DNA of 64,000 nucleotides, from assembly GCA_028583405.1 (NCBI GenBank), contig CM053251.1, positions 15,844,744 through 15,908,743 on the forward strand, given 5' to 3'. Every line of letters begins with the position of its first letter. The first letter of the stretch is position 1. Positions 1 to 64,000 of the stretch are shown one piece after another. This DNA is from Pogonophryne albipinna. Its lineage: Eukaryota > Chordata > Actinopteri > Perciformes > Artedidraconidae. The notes below the pieces were generated by a model. That model searched no databases, was not told the DNA's origin, and saw nothing but the letters and a program-made list of their open reading frames with translations. Made by a program: the position numbers and the translations under genes.

Positions 1-442
1 CAATGTACTAAGGCAGAGAGAAATATAATTATAAACATGAGAGGGTGACGGGTGATTCTGGCATATGGTCATGTTGACAGACTGAGAGATGCATGGAGAG
101 CAAGGACTTCAGTGGAAATGTGGAGGAGTGCTGAGGCAGGTATCAGACATAAGGGAGAAGAAAAACGATGGAGGGGAAAGGAGTGAGGAGAGAAAATGGC
201 AGATGGCAGAGTAGGGATGGAAGAGTATTTTCACTTAAAGGTTGGAAACAGCACACATTTTGATATATATATATAATTATAGTAGAGTTATTTGACATAA
301 ACAGCTCCATATCACATAGAGCTTTGATGTTGATGTCATTACAGGTAATTTCTAAGGTTGATCACAGTGCAGAATTATGATGTACGTTAACTTAAACACA
401 TTAAATCCAATCGTTTTTACAATGATGTATTCCACCACGTAC
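1..442 (-). other. tnr intron (partial) at the left edge
   Basis: Intron sequence after the third FReD exon. It has a purine-rich stretch (about 100-240) and a short AT run near 268-276. I see no coding sequence or repeat of known type. Confidence 0.7.
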
Positions 443-53285
<52,843 letters not shown>

Positions 53286-56200
53286 CTGTCGAGACAAAAT
53301 CCAACACAAATGAAGTTTAAACTGCTTATTTTTGGTGTGTTTTACAATAACAATTATAAAGTGTAACGTCAGAAAATCCCCTTTGGACTAACTTGTTAGT
53401 ATAGTGCATGTGTCATAAGATTGCAGTTAGCAATTTTCTACCTTAGTGGGAATACTGAAAAACGCACTTGCTCAAAATTGTATGGCAACGTTTTTCACAC
53501 CCATAATTAACGATTTCAGTGTTTTTATGTTAGCTAGCAAAGCGAGGCATTTTTGATACATATCAACTCAATTTATGGAGCAAAAGCTAAAATATGGCTT
53601 CATGGCTTGGGAATTGACTGCCAGTGCTACAACTACTTCCTTAATCCAGACAAATAATATGTATCAGATTGAAGTAGACTTTTTAGTTAATTTATTTGAC
53701 ACCACACAATAATACATATCTGAATTAAATGTCAAGCATTTTAATGTACTCATGTTGATTTTGAACCACAGCAAGCACAAGTCAGTAACATTAGATCTAG
53801 TCTGATTAGCTTGAGCTTCCCCAACCCTATGAGAGTGAGCATTGAGATACTCAGGGCAAGGATCCAGATTAACTTTTACATTGATTACAACAGGGACATA
53901 TAAAATGTAATGGGCCTTTTGCATGCACACACATTTTTGGAAAACCTTCTTCCCCATTTTCAAAATTAATCAAGCGCCTCGGATGGATGAGTCACCTAAC
54001 CAGGGACATGAGAGCCAGATAGTGGAGCAGATATCTCTGTTGATGATGTCAGGTCTGGGGACCGCTGTAACCGGCACCAAAGCAATCTGACAAAAACGTC
54101 ATTTGAAATGACCGTTATGTTTGAGGTTGTGATGGGGCTTGAGGGGATAAACAGGGCTCGGTTTCACACATACACATACAGAGACACACCTGCTAAATGT
54201 CAGGCGCACTGGTGCGAACAATGAACATATTTAGTTGCAGTTCACTGACTTTAGGCCCTAATTCAGAATTGGACACAATACTGAGACGTTCTTGTATGGC
54301 TCTATTCTTCAAAGAGGCACATGGTCCTCTCCGACTGCGGCACCTAGTAGTAAGTCCCATGGGAGAGATCATACTCTCCATTCCACCGATACAATTAGGA
54401 TCGGCAGGGCTATGACAAAGAGTAATTGTGAAGAGTTCACCTTTCTCTTCGTTTTGAATGGATGGAAAATGGGCCAGGACACTAATGGATGTATCCTGAC
54501 AATAAGAAAGGCAAAATATAGTCAAGCGGAGTGCCTTATCAAGTTGCTATATTTCCCCTTTCTCTGCATGATTGTGCCATTCAGGTTCAATAAAGGTAGA
54601 ATAAAAACCATTTAAAAAGTGTGTATTATTGTGCCAACCCCACACAACATCCCTATATGTGTCATTGTTTAGCTTGGTTTTCTTCATGCATACACGTTAA
54701 AACATGAACACAGGGTACACTGCAATGCGTATATGTGTGTTCCACTCAGTAAAAGAAGCCAGAGCTTGTGGAAACACGAGGCTGAGTGTTTACATGACAG
54801 GGAGGAGCACTGTCATTCACTCAGGCTGAAGTAGAGATCGTCAAGCCATAAGCCCTGAAAGGTGGTGTTGAATGTCAATGTGGAGGCATAAACAAGAGTG
54901 TTTACAGCTCCCACTGCCAAAAACAACAAGGAGGAGGGGGGAAGGCAGGTGAAGGACAAAAAGGAGGAGAAGACAAAAGGTACACACAGTTTGAGTCAAA
55001 GAAACAAGACAGGTTCACAGACAGGAGTAGAAAAAATACAAGAATAGAGGAGCCTCATAAACACACGGTTAAATGAGAGAAAAATAAGGATGACTTGGGA
55101 AACGAGAGTGAGACAGAGCAAATTGAGTGTGATAGTGTGATAAACAACCTCTCACACTCTCATCATCTCTACATCCTGTGATACAGGACTACAGCACCGC
55201 ACTGAGACCGTCTCAGGGGAACCTTTGGACACACTAGGAGCCGTTTCAGCCCTTTCCACACACTCTCCACAGATGGGCCCAGGCTACACAGTAGTTAGCT
55301 CATTTCCAAACAGTGAGCCTGCACTGGGGACAGATCCTGCAGCATTCAATTAGCAAGATTTATTTCATCGATTAGACTCAGCTTCGTCACGTATATGAAG
55401 GAAATAACAAATCAAACGAAGGAGCTATAACCCACGGTATAGGAAGTATAGACTTTCTCTTCTATAGAAAATGAAGGGCAAACTCTCAAGTGGGCACTTC
55501 GGAAAAGGTTCTTATGAAATAGTAGACAAAGGAACGTTTTACTTGATATACATCAGAGATAGAGGAGCGGTGAGCATCTCACATAGCTGTTGATGCATGA
55601 AAGGCTGTTACCTGCCAGGTAACTCAAATGCAGATATATATTTCCTTTATTGTCACCAAGGACTTGATTCTTACATCCTATCAACATTTCTCAAGAGAGT
55701 TTCTGGCCTTTTTGATTGGGCTAATGTCCAACTTCAGAAGCAGTTGTCCGTGCCTACCTTAAAGTCTGATTTATTTGTAATCCCTTTAAGCACATCTTGT
55801 TCTTGGCTGTCTACAAGGAGTTGTGATGTCAAACTGTTTTAAGGATTTCCCCCAAGTAGAACAAAAAGCATCAGACATGTAAAGACGAATCTGAAGTTCA
55901 ACTGTATCCCTTCAGCCAAACATTATTATAATTATTCTTAACAAATGACGTGTTGAAATGCTTATCTGCATTACCGGGATGTTACAAATGCACTGGTTAT
56001 ATTAGTTGCAAACTATTTCAAATGCAGAGGGGTGTGAATTTGCTAGCATGTATTTTTCCCCTAGGAATCTCTCTACATTTTTTGTCAGTGATACAGTTTT
56101 ATTAGTTAACAAAAGGCATTTTTAGATGTTATAACAATCCTACTATGAATGTAAAGACTCCACAGTTTGAAGGAAAACCTCCTGAGTGCATGCACAGCGC

Positions 56201-57312
56201 TGAGAACCCCCACTATGTGCAGATTGTAAATGTCAGTTGTCACCACGAGCACTCTGGTGATGTACTCACCACTTTTGCAACTGAAGAATCAGGACTCATT
56301 GAACTGATTGTGGAGTTTCTCTGCCGTCAAGATGAAACACTACACTATAGCAAAAGCTGGTCTTTGATTTGTGTGTGGACATATTTGTATGTAAAGATGT
56401 ACTGTATCTTCCCATACGCCCGAAACATCCCATTTAAATTCAACAGCCTCCATTATTTCTCACACTGGAAGAATATAGGCCACCATAATTGAGGCAAAAA
56501 ATACATCCCGCTTTCTTCAGCTTTTGATAACATGAAACACTTAAGCCTGTCACCCTACAGGTCTCTGGTAATTGAACTACTTCGTTTTGTATTCAGCAAA
56601 CTATCCGCTACAAGCATTGGCTATTTTAGCCTCTAATTGGGAAGAAATAAGCAATTCGGACCCCCTCACTAGGTATAGATATTAAAGGGGAGGGCAGCAC
56701 GTAAAAATGAGCCTCAGTAATACGATTTGCCGTGTCTGTCTTTCTCCTGCTCACTCTTCTGCCTGTCATCATCCTTCATGTTGTTGACAGCAGCTTTAGA
56801 AGGGAGAGGAGCATCTGTTATTTTGGTGTGAAAAGCTGGGTGAGAACAAAAGGCGAAAAACTGTCTCAGCTGCAGTGAATGTGACAGCTCTCTGGTCGGA
56901 TGAATGTCACTTTTGACAATTTAGTATTGTCATACCTTCTGCTGTGCAGCAAGTCAAGCGTCCCGCCACTTGGATTTGAAGCGGATGTTTTTAAGGGCTG
57001 CAAGATGCTTAAAATGATGGGCCTGAGTTTTCAGATCTGATGTACCTAACAGAGAGTAAGAGAGAACTTTGCATTAATATATCTATTGCTCAGATCTCCT
57101 TAGCTGCTCGGTAGGGTTCAGAGAGGCCAACAAGATTCATGGAGCATAATTTATAAGACGGTTTACATTCTATCTAAACACTACACTCGGCTGTAAGATT
57201 AATTTCTCCCATTATTTCCTCAATAGTGTGGCGATAAATGAAATCCCCCGCTGTAGCTGTTATCTTTGTGCAAACTCTCAGCACTCCATGGAACATGAAT
57301 GCCATTACCCAC

Positions 57313-57352
57313 TGTAATGTATTTAAAGTTTCTGTAATGTATTTAAAGTTTC
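57313..57352. repeat. 20-bp tandem duplication
   Basis: TGTAATGTATTTAAAGTTTC occurs twice in a row, followed by a third partial copy (TGTAATATATTT). Confidence 0.9.
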
Positions 57353-57494
57353 TGTAATATATTTTGTGCTGGAAAGAATAGTTCATCACATGACAGTAAG
57401 TTGCCTTGGTAATGTAGAAATCCCATCTAATGTTGCAGCTTTATTATAAAGACATCTGATCGCACAAAAAGATCAAACTGATCCGTCTGAAGGT

Positions 57495-57560
57495 CAATTC
57501 AAGATTCAAGGCTTTATTGTCATGTGCACATTCGCTACAGTGTAGATATGGCAATGACAA
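57495..57560 (-). mobile_element. short LINE-like 3' tail
   Basis: On the minus strand it reads catgacaataaagccttgaa then TCTTGAAT, similar to fish LINE 3' ends. It is very short and in the same sense as tnr. Confidence 0.4.
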
Positions 57561-57562
57561 AC

Positions 57563-58025
57563 TTAAAGGTGACCTATCATGCTATATTTGAACAATATAT
57601 TGTAGGGCCATACCTATATAAAGTATATAAATATAGTTTTTTTTTCAAAATACCAAAAAGATCCTGCATTTTAGCCATGCCTCATTTCGCTCTATTTGCT
57701 CTTTCCAGCGCTGTTTTTGCAGGGGGCTGATTCTGTGAGCTGCAGCTGACCACGCCCCCCTGCAGGAGAGGGGAGCGTGCTTTGAGATCAGCTGCTGGGC
57801 TGCAGCGGGGAGAAGAGGGGGAGAAAAAGAGATCTCTGTCCACCGTGTTTTATTCTTATAGAAGTAAGAAGAGAAGTAACGGGGCAGAAACCCTCCTTTT
57901 TACGCAGCGGTCCAGACATAGATATCAAACGGCGACACATATTCAGTTGCCAGTTACTTTGGCATTAGGGCAGGGATATCTAGATACTTTCCAATGTTTG
58001 ACATAATGAATTGTGCTACTTTTAA
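57563..58025. mobile_element. possible TTAA-flanked MITE next to the L1 insertion
   Basis: It begins TTAAAGGTGACCTATCATGC, like 46317-46489, and ends CTACTTTTAA. The right end has diverged, so the limit is approximate. The L1 lies 45 bp to the right of this boundary. Confidence 0.5.
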
Positions 58026-58070
58026 AGCAAGCAACGATGTTTTCAAATCTGTAATCAAAAAGCTCCTCAA

Positions 58071-58082
58071 AAACACTATCGA
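58071..58082. repeat. target-site duplication of the L1, left copy
   Basis: AAACACTATCGA directly before the first base of the L1; the same bases follow its A tail at 63480-63491. The site CTCAAAAAACAC is the A-rich type cut by L1 endonuclease. Confidence 0.9.
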
Positions 58083-58199
58083 GACTTCCAGTGAGCAAGG
58101 CGAGTGAGATGGCTGCTTAATTTTGAGCTCTTGATAGCGATTGGAAATCAACCCCCTTAACTCGCCTAGTAATATACAAATTGATGCAATTTTATTGGA

Positions 58200-59263
58200 A
58201 TGAGAGGGGGAAAGAGAACTAGAAGTCAAAAGAAAGGTGACAAACTAGAAAGACAGAACTCACCGGAGATGGAAGACGCTCGAAGCTCCGTTAGCTCTGT
58301 TAGCTCACAACAGGACTCGGCAGACACCATGCGTTCAATGCTCCAGGAAATACGCGATTTCAGGGCTGAGCATAAAGTGGACTTAAACAAACTCAAAGAA
58401 GAAATCAAAGGAGACATGAAATCTGAACTCGAAGATATGAAGCAGGAAATTTACCAAAAACGTTCTGCTAACTCCACGCTAACACAGGCCCACGAAACTA
58501 GGCTGAAAGAAGCGGAGGAACGAATCGAGGAGGCGGAGACATGGCTATGTCAGATGCGTTGATTAAATCAATGAAAGAACAGAGAGCCATGCAGGGGAAA
58601 TTTTGTGGATTTGGAAGGTCGATCCAGGAGAAATAATATGCGCATTTATGGAGTACCCGAAGAGAAGGAAGGTAACTCCATGTCTGACTTTGTGGATCAA
58701 CTTTTGAAAACTGAACTAGCTTTACCGGACACCAACCTACAGTACAGATACAACGCGCTCATCGAGCTGTGGCTCGCAAACCGGAAAGGAATGCACCGCC
58801 AAGGTCCATAGTGGTGAACTTTCTGGAGTTTACCACCAAAGAAAGGGTACTGAAAAAGGCCTGGGAAAAGAAGATACTGATGGAAGGGCGACGTCTATCG
58901 TTCGATCACGACTATGCAACGGAGGTCGTCCTGAAGCGCAAGGAGTACGTGGGAATAAAGAGGGTCCTTAAAGAGAAAAATATACGTTTCCAGACACCTC
59001 TCGACAGGATGCGCATTCACTGGGACTCGGGAACACGCACATACGACAGTGCGCAAGATGCAGCGCAGGAGCTGAGGAGGAGAGGTTTCTCCGTGGAGAT
59101 ACCAGACCGCAACGCTTCGGAGCTGTACCCGGAGATGGAGCGTCTCCACCAGACCAAGACATGGCATCGCGTCGGAGAGAGTAGTGCAGGTGGGGCCGAG
59201 ACCACGAGCAGAGTAAGGAAGAGGCTACAAGAGTATGAGTGGATCCCTCCCGGGACTAACTGA
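58200..59263 (+). pseudogene. L1 ORF1 protein, frameshifted
   Basis: About 350 codons. In L1 elements ORF1p is an RNA-binding trimer with chaperone activity. The first 120 codons are basic, then Ser-rich and then coiled coil (DLNKLKEEIKGDMKSELEDM). From 58605 the RRM starts (DLEGRSRRNNMRIYGVPEEK), and from about 58745 the C-terminal domain follows (RSIVVNFLEFTTKERVLKKA). Three frame changes are visible, near 58548, 58600 and 58745; the frame then stays open to the stop at 59261-59263. The start at 58200 is the first ATG of the frame; the ATG at 58269 is an alternative. Confidence 0.88.
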
Positions 59264-59568
59264 TTCATATTATATATTCACTGTATATATTTGTCACGAC
59301 TTCATTTGGATTATATAAATGCTATCGGGTGCCGTTGGACTACTAGGATGCGTGAGATTGCGTGTTTCACCTCTAGTGAGGGACCCTCCAGGAGGAGGCT
59401 CTCCCCTCTTCCTGCCAACGGGGACTTAGGGTGGCGAGGAATCACCCTACCTTGGAAGTCTACGTTTTTTTTTACGTTCTACGTTCACTACATGTGGGCC
59501 AAATGTTCAGGTCTGTGTAGTTTTCAGTTGTCTGGAGTTTTGTGAATGCAAAGGATTGGGTAATTTAA

Positions 59569-62500
59569 ATGCCGTACAATAATATAAAAGTGGTGTCACT
59601 TAATGTAAATGGGATGAATAATCCAGTTAAAAGGAGCAAGGTCCTGGCTAAATTGAAAAAAGAAAAGGCCCAAGTACTATTTTTACAAGAAACTCGTCTG
59701 CCTCAACAGGAGCATGACAAATTAAAACGCTTTGGTTATAAAAATACATTCTATAGTTCGTACAAACCTAGCCAGAAGAGGGGAGTGGCTATCCTTATTT
59801 CAAATGCAGTTCAATTTGAACTCCATAAAGAAGTTAGGGACAAAGAGGGACGATATGTATTAGTGAAAGGAAAGCTTGAAAATGCAGTGGTGACATTGGT
59901 AAATGTATATGCCCCCCCCAGAGAGCAACAAATCTATTTTTTAAAATCTGTTTGACGTCATTGCATTAGAGACTGAGGGTATTTTGATATGTGGAGGGGA
60001 TTTTAATGTGGTCCTGAATCATACCATAGACACTACAAGCCACAAAAATAGCAAAAAGCACCTGACCAAGTTTGTTAATGCGTCAGTGCAGGAAATGGGA
60101 CTAATTGATATTTGGAGGGAACTTCACCCCCTAGAACGGGATTATACACACTATTCAGTACCCCATGCTGTGTACTCCAGAATTGACTACTTTGTAATAA
60201 ATACGGGTGAAAGTCACAGGATCACAGAGAGTAAAATCGGCGTGGCAGATGTTTCGGATCATAATATGATTAGCTTGTCAATAAATCTGAATAGTAGACA
60301 AAAGAATACAGTGTGGAGGCTCAATGTGGGTGTTTTGAATAATAAGGCGACCGTGGAACAGTTAAGGGAAGAGATAAAAATATATATAGAGGAGAATGAT
60401 AATGGGGATGTGGATCCTGGGATACTGTGGGATGCTTTGAAGGCTGTTCTCCGTGGAAAGCTGATCGCCCTAACAGCATCACAAAAAAAGGCCCGGCTAG
60501 CCACATACAAATACAAAATAGAAAAATTGAGAGGAATGGAGACAAAACATAAGAGTACAGGGGATCAATCGGCATTACAACAAATTAAGGAAACAAGGGG
60601 GGAGATAAATTAGATCCTCAGAGGAGAAATTGAAAAAAAGGCAAGGTTTTTAAAGCAGTCTTATTACGAATCAGGCTCAAAAGCAGCTAGACTCCTGGCT
60701 AGACGCCTGCGCAAACAGCAAGCCTCTAATACAATTCATAGAACAAGGGACCCCCAAACTAATCAACTACTGTATGAGCCAGGTGAGATAGAAAGAATAT
60801 TTGAAGAGTACTATAAGACACTCTACTCTAATCCACCATGAGCTGATGAAAGCACAATAAGAAACTTTCTTAACTCGCTTGATCTGCCATCTATAGGTGA
60901 GATACAGAATGACACCATTACGTCACAATTTACAGTTGAAGAGCTGGAAGCTGCAATCAGTAGGCTAAAGACCAGTAAATCACCGGGCAGCGATGGGTTC
61001 CCATCCGAGTTCTATAACACTTTCACGAAGGAGCTAACACCTCTGCTTCTGTCTTGTTTTAATTGGACTCTTAAAGAAGGCAGGGCTCCCCCATCTTGGA
61101 GGGAAGCAATTATTTCCATTTTGCCTAAGGAAGGCAAAGACAAAGACCAATTTCTCTTTTAAATGTGGACTACAAGCTGTTTACCTCAATCATCTGTAAA
61201 ATATTTGAGACTTTTATGCCAGATCTTATTCATGAAGATCAAACTGGATTCATTAGAGGGCGTCAAACACAAGACAATATCAGAAGGACTCTCCATATTG
61301 TAGACAATGCGCATAAAAAGGGCACAAGTATGGTTCTGGTTAGTCTGGATGCAGAAAAAGCTTTTGACAGTGTCAGTTGGTCTTTTTTATATGAAGTACT
61401 AAGGAGGTTTGGTTTAAATGAAAATGCAATTCGGTGTATTAAGACTATTTATCATGAACCTACGGCTAGGATCAAAGTAAATGGGAGTTTGTCTAATAGG
61501 ATTCAGCTGGAGAGAGGCTCTAGACAGGGCTGCTGTCTCTCTCCTATTCTCTTTGCTTTATTTGTTGAACCATTGGCGCAAGCAATAAGGCAGAGTGAAG
61601 ATCTGCAGGGTGTCAATATAGGGGGGAAGATCATATCATTGGGCTTTTTGCAGATGATGTTATAGTTTTTCTTGAGCAACCAGATGTATGTTTCCCAAAC
61701 CTGATGAACCTACTCGACACATATGGTTACTATTCAGGGTATAAAGTGAACGTAACAAAAACTCAAATTCTCTCATTCAATTACTCACCATCCCAACAAA
61801 TTAGACATGCATATAACCTAAAATGGAATTCCAAAACAATGACTTATCTTGGTGTAACTATAACCAAAACATTTTCCAACCTGTTTGAAGCCAATTATAA
61901 CAAAATTGATGACAATATCCGAAAGGATGTAGAAAGGTGGTCCACCCTCCCTTTAGACTTCAGTGCCAGAATACAAACGGTTAAAATGAATATCCTACCT
62001 AGGCTGCTGTATTTTTTTCAGTCTCTTCCAATTGATGTTCCACAAAAAAAATGCATAACCTGGGACAGGATGATTTCTAGATTTGTTTGGAATAGTAAAA
62101 AACCAAGAATACGATTTACGACACTTCAGTTGCCTAAAAGTAAGGGGGGAATGGCTTTACCAAATCTTAGGGAATACTTCCATGCAGCACAACTCAGACC
62201 TTTGGCCTACTGGTGTAGACCAGATTATGAGTCTGGATGGAAAGCCATGGAAAAGGAGGTACAGGGTCACCACATTCAGGCCTTGGTAGGAGATAGGAAT
62301 TTGGTGAGGGCTCTGAGAGGTGAAATTAATACGATAGTTGCGTTTACACTAGAGGTCTGGAATGTTGTAGTAGCAAAATACGAATTAAAGAGAGGGATAC
62401 ACACGCTGAGGTGGTTTGCATACGATTCTAATTTTAAACCAGGGGTGTACGATCCAGCATTCAAAGAATGGGTGCAAAAGGGCATAACAGCAATGTGTGC

Positions 62501-63315
62501 GGTTTCAGAAAAGGGTGAATTGATGGGTTTTCAGGAATTACAGGCAAAATATGGTATTACAGACAGGGATTATTTTAGATACATGCAGTTAAGACACTAT
62601 TTTGTAAAAGAAATAAGGCTAAATGCAGATGAATCTTTAGATACTGTAACTGGGGTGATTGTGGATGCGTATCAGCAGAAGGGGTCTCGGATCATCTCTG
62701 CTTTCTACCAGGCTTTGGGGGGAAACAGGGGGGAATCGACTATCTACATAAAAGCAAAATGGGAAGGAGAGTTACAAATAAAAATGTCAGAGGAAGAATG
62801 GTTTCAAATGTTCGAAAACGCAATTTACATCCACAAACTCATTAGTATGGAGGGAATTCTGCTGGAAGAACCTGACTCGCTTTTTCATAACACCCAAAAT
62901 AAAGAGCAGGCAACTTGGTGTACAGCAACAGTGTTGGAGGTTGGGTGGGAACATGTAGGCTGACCACTCGCACATTTTCTGGAACTGTACAAAGATAAGG
63001 TCATATTGGGAGAAGGTTAATGCAGTTGTCAAAATTATTTTGGGTTATGGAATCCCAAATACCTGCCCGGTGATGTATCTTGGGAACATTAAGGATGTTG
63101 TGATGGGAGGCGATCTATATTTGATTAAGGTTTTACTTGCAGCGAGTAAGAAAGCTATAACCAGAAATTGGCTTAATGTGAATGCTCCAACTCAGGAGCA
63201 GTGGCTGGAAATTGTTCAAGATATTTCTGTCATGGAAAAGTTGACATATGTTTTGAGAATCCAAGAGAATGCATTCAATAGGAAATGGGGAAAAGTAGAA
63301 TATTTACATGGTTGA
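59569..63315 (+). pseudogene. L1 ORF2 protein (endonuclease and reverse transcriptase), multiply broken
   Basis: About 1250 codons. The endonuclease (59569-60310) has VVSLNVNGMNN, FLQETRLPQ, GGDFNVVLN, SRIDYFV and SDHNMISL, so all catalytic residues are seen. The reverse transcriptase (about 60900-62000) has [52 protein letters not shown] and FADDVIVF. The C-terminal HIFWNC motif is at about 62970. Lesions: 1-nt loss near 59954, stop TAG at 60611-60613, stop TGA at about 60838, a small deletion with frameshift near 61146, a 1-nt shift near 61645 just before FADD, and a shift near 62958. The protein is nonfunctional. Confidence 0.9.
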
Positions 63316-63479
63316 CACCAATGAGTAAGTGAATGAATAATTCAATCTTGTACGGTATGTGTGAATATTGAAGGTCTTCAGACAACTAGTATGACTGATT
63401 TGTGTGTATTATGTTTTGTTGTTCTGTTATTATTGTTGTGAAAACTCAATAAAAACATAAGTATAAAAAAAAAAAAAAA

Positions 63480-63491
63480 AAACACTATCGA
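63480..63491. repeat. target-site duplication of the L1, right copy
   Basis: The same AAACACTATCGA as 58071-58082. Its first As merge with the A tail, so the exact length is ambiguous by a few bases. Confidence 0.9.
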
Positions 63492-63681
63492 AGCAGTTCC
63501 TGCCGTTGCTACGTTAGTTAAAGCAGTAACAACGGACTATTTTTCTTAGCGGATGCATGTCAATTTAAATCAATACATATTTTTTAAATCAATAAAATAA
63601 TTTTCTAAATCCATAAAAGCATTTCAATTAATATTGGGAGTCATGTCGTTACTTTGTCGAGAATGTGGCCATGTAATAAGC

Positions 63682-63814
63682 GGGATAATGTGCACATTGC
63701 ACATTGCATAATGTGCCTTCATGCCGATCTAGATCCCTCCGCTTGGCGTCGGGCTCCTGATCAGCCTGTCGGTGTTCTTTTCCCCATAATGACCGCGTCG
63801 CTGCACATTATCCC
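63682..63814. mobile_element. foldback (hairpin) element
   Basis: GGGATAATGTGCA at 63682-63694 is exactly complemented by TGCACATTATCCC at 63802-63814. The interior has a further ACATTGCACATTGCATAATGT stretch. Its ends beyond the arms are uncertain; similar foldback repeats occur in other fish genomes as I recall. Confidence 0.6.
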
Positions 63815-64000
63815 TTACATATGATTATATAGAGTCATTATTCATTTGTTTTAAAGCAGGAGGCGCAAAAACCTTGCCTCTGGGAGGGAGAAAAAGAGCC
63901 ACAGCGGAGAATAAACAGAAGGGCAACCATGGCAACCATGCAAGGGAAGTCTTCTTCGCTGCTTTTATGGCAGACTACAGCGCCACTTACAGGCCTGGCA

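Larger units (their letters stand above)
58083..63482 (+). mobile_element. L1-type LINE, near full length (5.4 kb), inactivated
   Basis: Order: a 5' UTR of about 117 bp, ORF1 (58200-59263), a 305-bp spacer, ORF2 (59569-63315), a 147-bp 3' UTR with AATAAA at 63448-63453, and an A tail from 63465. The flanking duplication shows that both ends are original, so the 5' end is not truncated by much. At least nine lesions break the two frames. Endonuclease, reverse transcriptase and C-terminal Cys/His motifs follow the L1 clade; whether it is L1 proper or Tx1-like cannot be settled by eye. It sits antisense to tnr. Confidence 0.93.
53286..64000 (-). other. tnr intron (partial), more than 10.7 kb, right edge
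   Basis: Intron upstream of FN3-1. 53286-57490 shows no recognised gene or repeat apart from a purine-rich patch (about 54920-55140). A short tandem duplication of 20 bp is at 57313-57352. From 57495 onward it is built of mobile elements. No EGF-like exon is visible. Confidence 0.75.

Noticed and set aside
417..442. Extension of the FReD open frame past the donor (residues TWWNTSL)
   Set aside because: The frame runs into the intron after gtacgt; the FReD sequence of other tenascins continues differently after NGTAG.
54193..54525. 110-codon minus-strand open frame upstream of FN3-1
   Set aside because: It has no EGF-type Cys spacing, no signal peptide and no flanking splice-phase match to tnr; it overlaps an equally long plus-strand frame.
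53286..64000. Search for EGF-like exons of tnr in the right-hand intron
   Set aside because: No minus-strand frame shows the CxCxxGY/FxGxxC pattern of tenascin EGF repeats; they must lie outside the window.

Overview
The window is a stretch of a teleost fish genome. It carries a vertebrate gene with many short exons and large AT-rich introns, and the introns hold fish-type repeats: L1, L2/CR1 and RTE-like LINE pieces, hAT and TTAA-flanked inverted-repeat elements, and very long CA microsatellites. There is no sign of bacterial, viral or plasmid content.

One gene fills most of the window: tenascin-R (tnr), a brain extracellular-matrix glycoprotein, read on the minus strand from right to left. 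I could place 21 coding exons between 53285 and 443. Their splice sites and phases join without a break into 937 codons. They encode all nine fibronectin type III (FN3) domains and about two thirds of the C-terminal fibrinogen-like domain (FReD). The 5' part (signal peptide, Cys-rich and EGF repeats) lies to the right of the window, and the last FReD exon(s) lie to the left. The identification rests on close residue-by-residue similarity to mammalian TNR as I remember it, not on a search.

Layout, right to left (5' to 3' of tnr). 64000-53286: a large intron with an almost complete but broken L1-type LINE (58083-63482) with a target-site duplication, and a foldback element near the right edge. 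53285-32610: exons for FN3-1 to FN3-6, separated by introns that hold a composite repeat (about 48987-50961), an RTE-like LINE 3' end with an 11-bp target duplication (44330-44780), an L2/CR1 LINE 3' end (43236-44051) and short MITEs. 32609-5496: exons for FN3-7, FN3-8, FN3-9 and the start of the FReD, with introns carrying a hAT element with a perfect 8-bp target duplication (34778-35339), two copies of a TTAA-flanked element (26985-27691 and 31485-32416), a perfect 90-bp direct repeat and a 174-bp CA tract. 5276-443: two more FReD exons.

The observation most worth testing is at the second exon of FN3-9 (7028-7160). In the pre-mRNA its acceptor is preceded directly by about 83 UG repeats with almost no polypyrimidine tract, its donor is weak, and CA repeats that could pair with the UG tract lie just downstream. 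This resembles the UG-repeat arrangement that controls CFTR exon 9 and suggests length-dependent skipping. I found no new enzyme system or gene cluster; the rest is an ordinary fish intron landscape.
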